Positions 5,333 to 6,292 of a stretch of 6,292 nucleotides of DNA are shown piece after piece. Below the pieces are notes generated by a model. The model searched no databases. It was not told the origin of the DNA and saw only the letters and a list, made by a program, of their open reading frames with translations. Position 1 is the stretch's first letter. Each line of letters opens with the position of its first letter. This DNA comes from Alphaproteobacteria bacterium MarineAlpha10_Bin2. GTDB lineage: Bacteria > Pseudomonadota > Alphaproteobacteria > UBA828. Location: NCBI GenBank assembly GCA_002937555.1, contig PTKB01000160.1, forward strand, positions 1 through 6,292, given 5' to 3'. The position numbers and the translations under genes were made by a program.

Positions 5333-6292
5333 CCAAGGCATGGCGAATCGTAAGATCCCCACCACCGTCATTTCCGGCTTTTTGGGCGCCGGAAAGACCA
5401 GCTTGATCCGCCACGTGCTGGCGACGGCAAACGGCCGCCGCGTGGCGCTGATCATCAACGAGTTCGGTGATCTCGGCATCGATGAATCTTTGTTGCGCGG
5501 CTGCGGCGACGACGCCTGCGCCGACGGCGACATTGTCGAACTCGCCAATGGTTGCATCTGCTGCACCGTGGCCGATGATTTTGTACCCACCATCGAAGCG
5601 CTGTTGGCGCGCGATCCGGCGCCCGAGCACATCGTCATCGAAACCTCCGGCCTGGCTCTCCCCAAGCCGCTCGTCGCCGCCTTCAACTGGCCGGAAATCC
5701 GCAACCGGGTGACGGTCGACGGCGTCGTCGCGGTGGTTGACGGCCCGGCCGTGTTGGACGGCCGTTTCGCTGCCGATCCGGCGGCGCTGCAAGCGCAGCG
5801 CGAGGCCGACGAAGCGCTCGATCACGAAAGCCCCTTGGAAGAAGTGTTCGAAGACCAGTTGGCCTGCGCCGATCTGGTGGTGCTCAACAAAGTCGACCTA
5901 CTCGACGCGGACGAACGTGCCCGGACGCGTGCGCTGCTGGCCGGTGACTTGCGCGCCGGGGTGAAAATAGTCGAAGCCGAACAGGCGCGCATCGTCGCCG
6001 ATGTACTATTGGGCTTGGCCGCCGCTGCCGAAGATGATTTGGCGGCACGCCCCTCCCACCATGATGAATTCGACGGCGAACATGATCATGACGAATTCGA
6101 CAGCTTTGTTCTCAGCCTCGGCCCGGTGGCCGATCCCGAAGCGTTGGAAGCCCGCCTCGCCGCCGCCATCGAGGCGCATGACATATTACGTATCAAGGGC
6201 TTCGTAGATGTCCCCGGCAAGCGCCGGCGCCATGTGATTCAGGCCGTGGGCAGCCGCATCGGGCGCTATTTCGACCGCGATTGGCAGGCCGA
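5325..6292 (+). CDS. cobW: CobW, metal-binding GTPase of cobalamin synthesis (3' end beyond window)
   Basis: Member of the G3E (SIMIBI) GTPase family; CobW is thought to deliver cobalt to the CobNST chelatase of the aerobic pathway. 322 codons are in the window and the frame is still open at the edge; the Pseudomonas denitrificans protein is about 350 residues, so little is missing. Visible are the Walker A GFLGAGKT (18-25), INEFGDLGID (44-53), the CxCC metal-binding motif in NGCICCTVADDF (75-86; C77, C79, C80), ETSGLALPKP (106-115), the guanine-specificity NKVD (188-191), a His/Asp-rich segment SHHDEFDGEHDHDEFDSF (244-261) and the start of the C-terminal CobW domain (LRIKGFVDVPGK, 288-299). 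It begins at ATG 5325, 5 bases after GAAGGA (5314-5319), and overlaps the preceding stop by eight bases. M6 (5340) is an alternative start. CobW is often followed by cobN, which would lie just outside. Confidence 0.95.
   Translation, partial: MANQGMANRKIPTTVISGFLGAGKTSLIRHVLATANGRRVALIINEFGDLGIDESLLRGCGDDACADGDIVELANGCICCTVADDFVPTIEALLARDPAPEHIVIETSGLALPKPLVAAFNWPEIRNRVTVDGVVAVVDGPAVLDGRFAADPAALQAQREADEALDHESPLEEVFEDQLACADLVVLNKVDLLDADERARTRALLAGDLRAGVKIVEAEQARIVADVLLGLAAAAEDDLAARPSHHDEFDGEHDHDEFDSFVLSLGPVADPEALEARLAAAIEAHDILRIKGFVDVPGKRRRHVIQAVGSRIGRYFDRDWQA
6060..6101 (+). repeat. Short direct repeat inside cobW coding for HDEFD twice
   Basis: CATGATGAATTCGAC (6060-6074) and CATGACGAATTCGAC (6087-6101) differ at one base, are in frame and 27 bases apart, and each encodes His-Asp-Glu-Phe-Asp. 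The copies make up most of the metal-binding-looking His/Asp-rich linker of CobW. A small in-frame duplication is the simplest origin. Confidence 0.6.

Noticed and set aside
4394..5704. A 436-codon minus-strand open frame opposite the BtuF-like gene and cobW
   Set aside because: Shadow frame; the plus-strand proteins have clear motifs throughout this region.

Overview
This GC-rich window reads as one piece of an aerobic-pathway cobalamin (vitamin B12) gene cluster, preceded by an unrelated membrane region. The aerobic-type CobW, the alphaproteobacterial style of CobT, CobP and CobW, and the codon use suggest an alphaproteobacterium, perhaps of the Rhodospirillales type. That placement is inference, not a database result.

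Layout. At 1-196 (minus) is the remnant or start-truncated end of a cytochrome c oxidase subunit IV-like membrane protein, running off the left edge. It lies head to head with an ABC-2 type transporter permease (about 135-962, plus), which has no ATPase gene beside it here. Two bases after the permease, on the opposite strand, ends cobT (965-1987, minus). The 110-base gap between cobT and cobS carries good candidate promoters for both directions. From there everything runs on the plus strand: cobS (2098-2952), a histidine phosphatase taken as cobC (2949-3623), a cobalamin riboswitch (about 3585-3810), cobP/cobU (3834-4367), a BtuF-like cobalamin-binding-fold protein without signal peptide (4364-5332), and cobW (5325 to the right edge, incomplete at its 3' end).

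How the genes work together. CobP phosphorylates adenosylcobinamide and activates it with GMP. CobT makes alpha-ribazole phosphate from dimethylbenzimidazole, CobS joins the two halves, and CobC removes the phosphate. CobW is a metal GTPase linked to cobalt supply for the chelatase CobNST, so cobN is a reasonable guess for the next gene downstream. Four-base and eight-base overlaps tie cobS-cobC and cobP-btuF-like-cobW into two translationally coupled blocks. The riboswitch between them means the second block can be repressed by cobalamin while cobT and cobS-cobC are not obviously under it.

Most of the window is well-understood biology. The points worth a second look are the truncated oxidase fragment abutting the permease, the riboswitch that overlaps the cobC coding end and has an extra GC hairpin in one loop, and the apparently cytosolic BtuF-like protein. 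I see no sign of a wholly new system, and no tRNA, rRNA, CRISPR array or insertion sequence.
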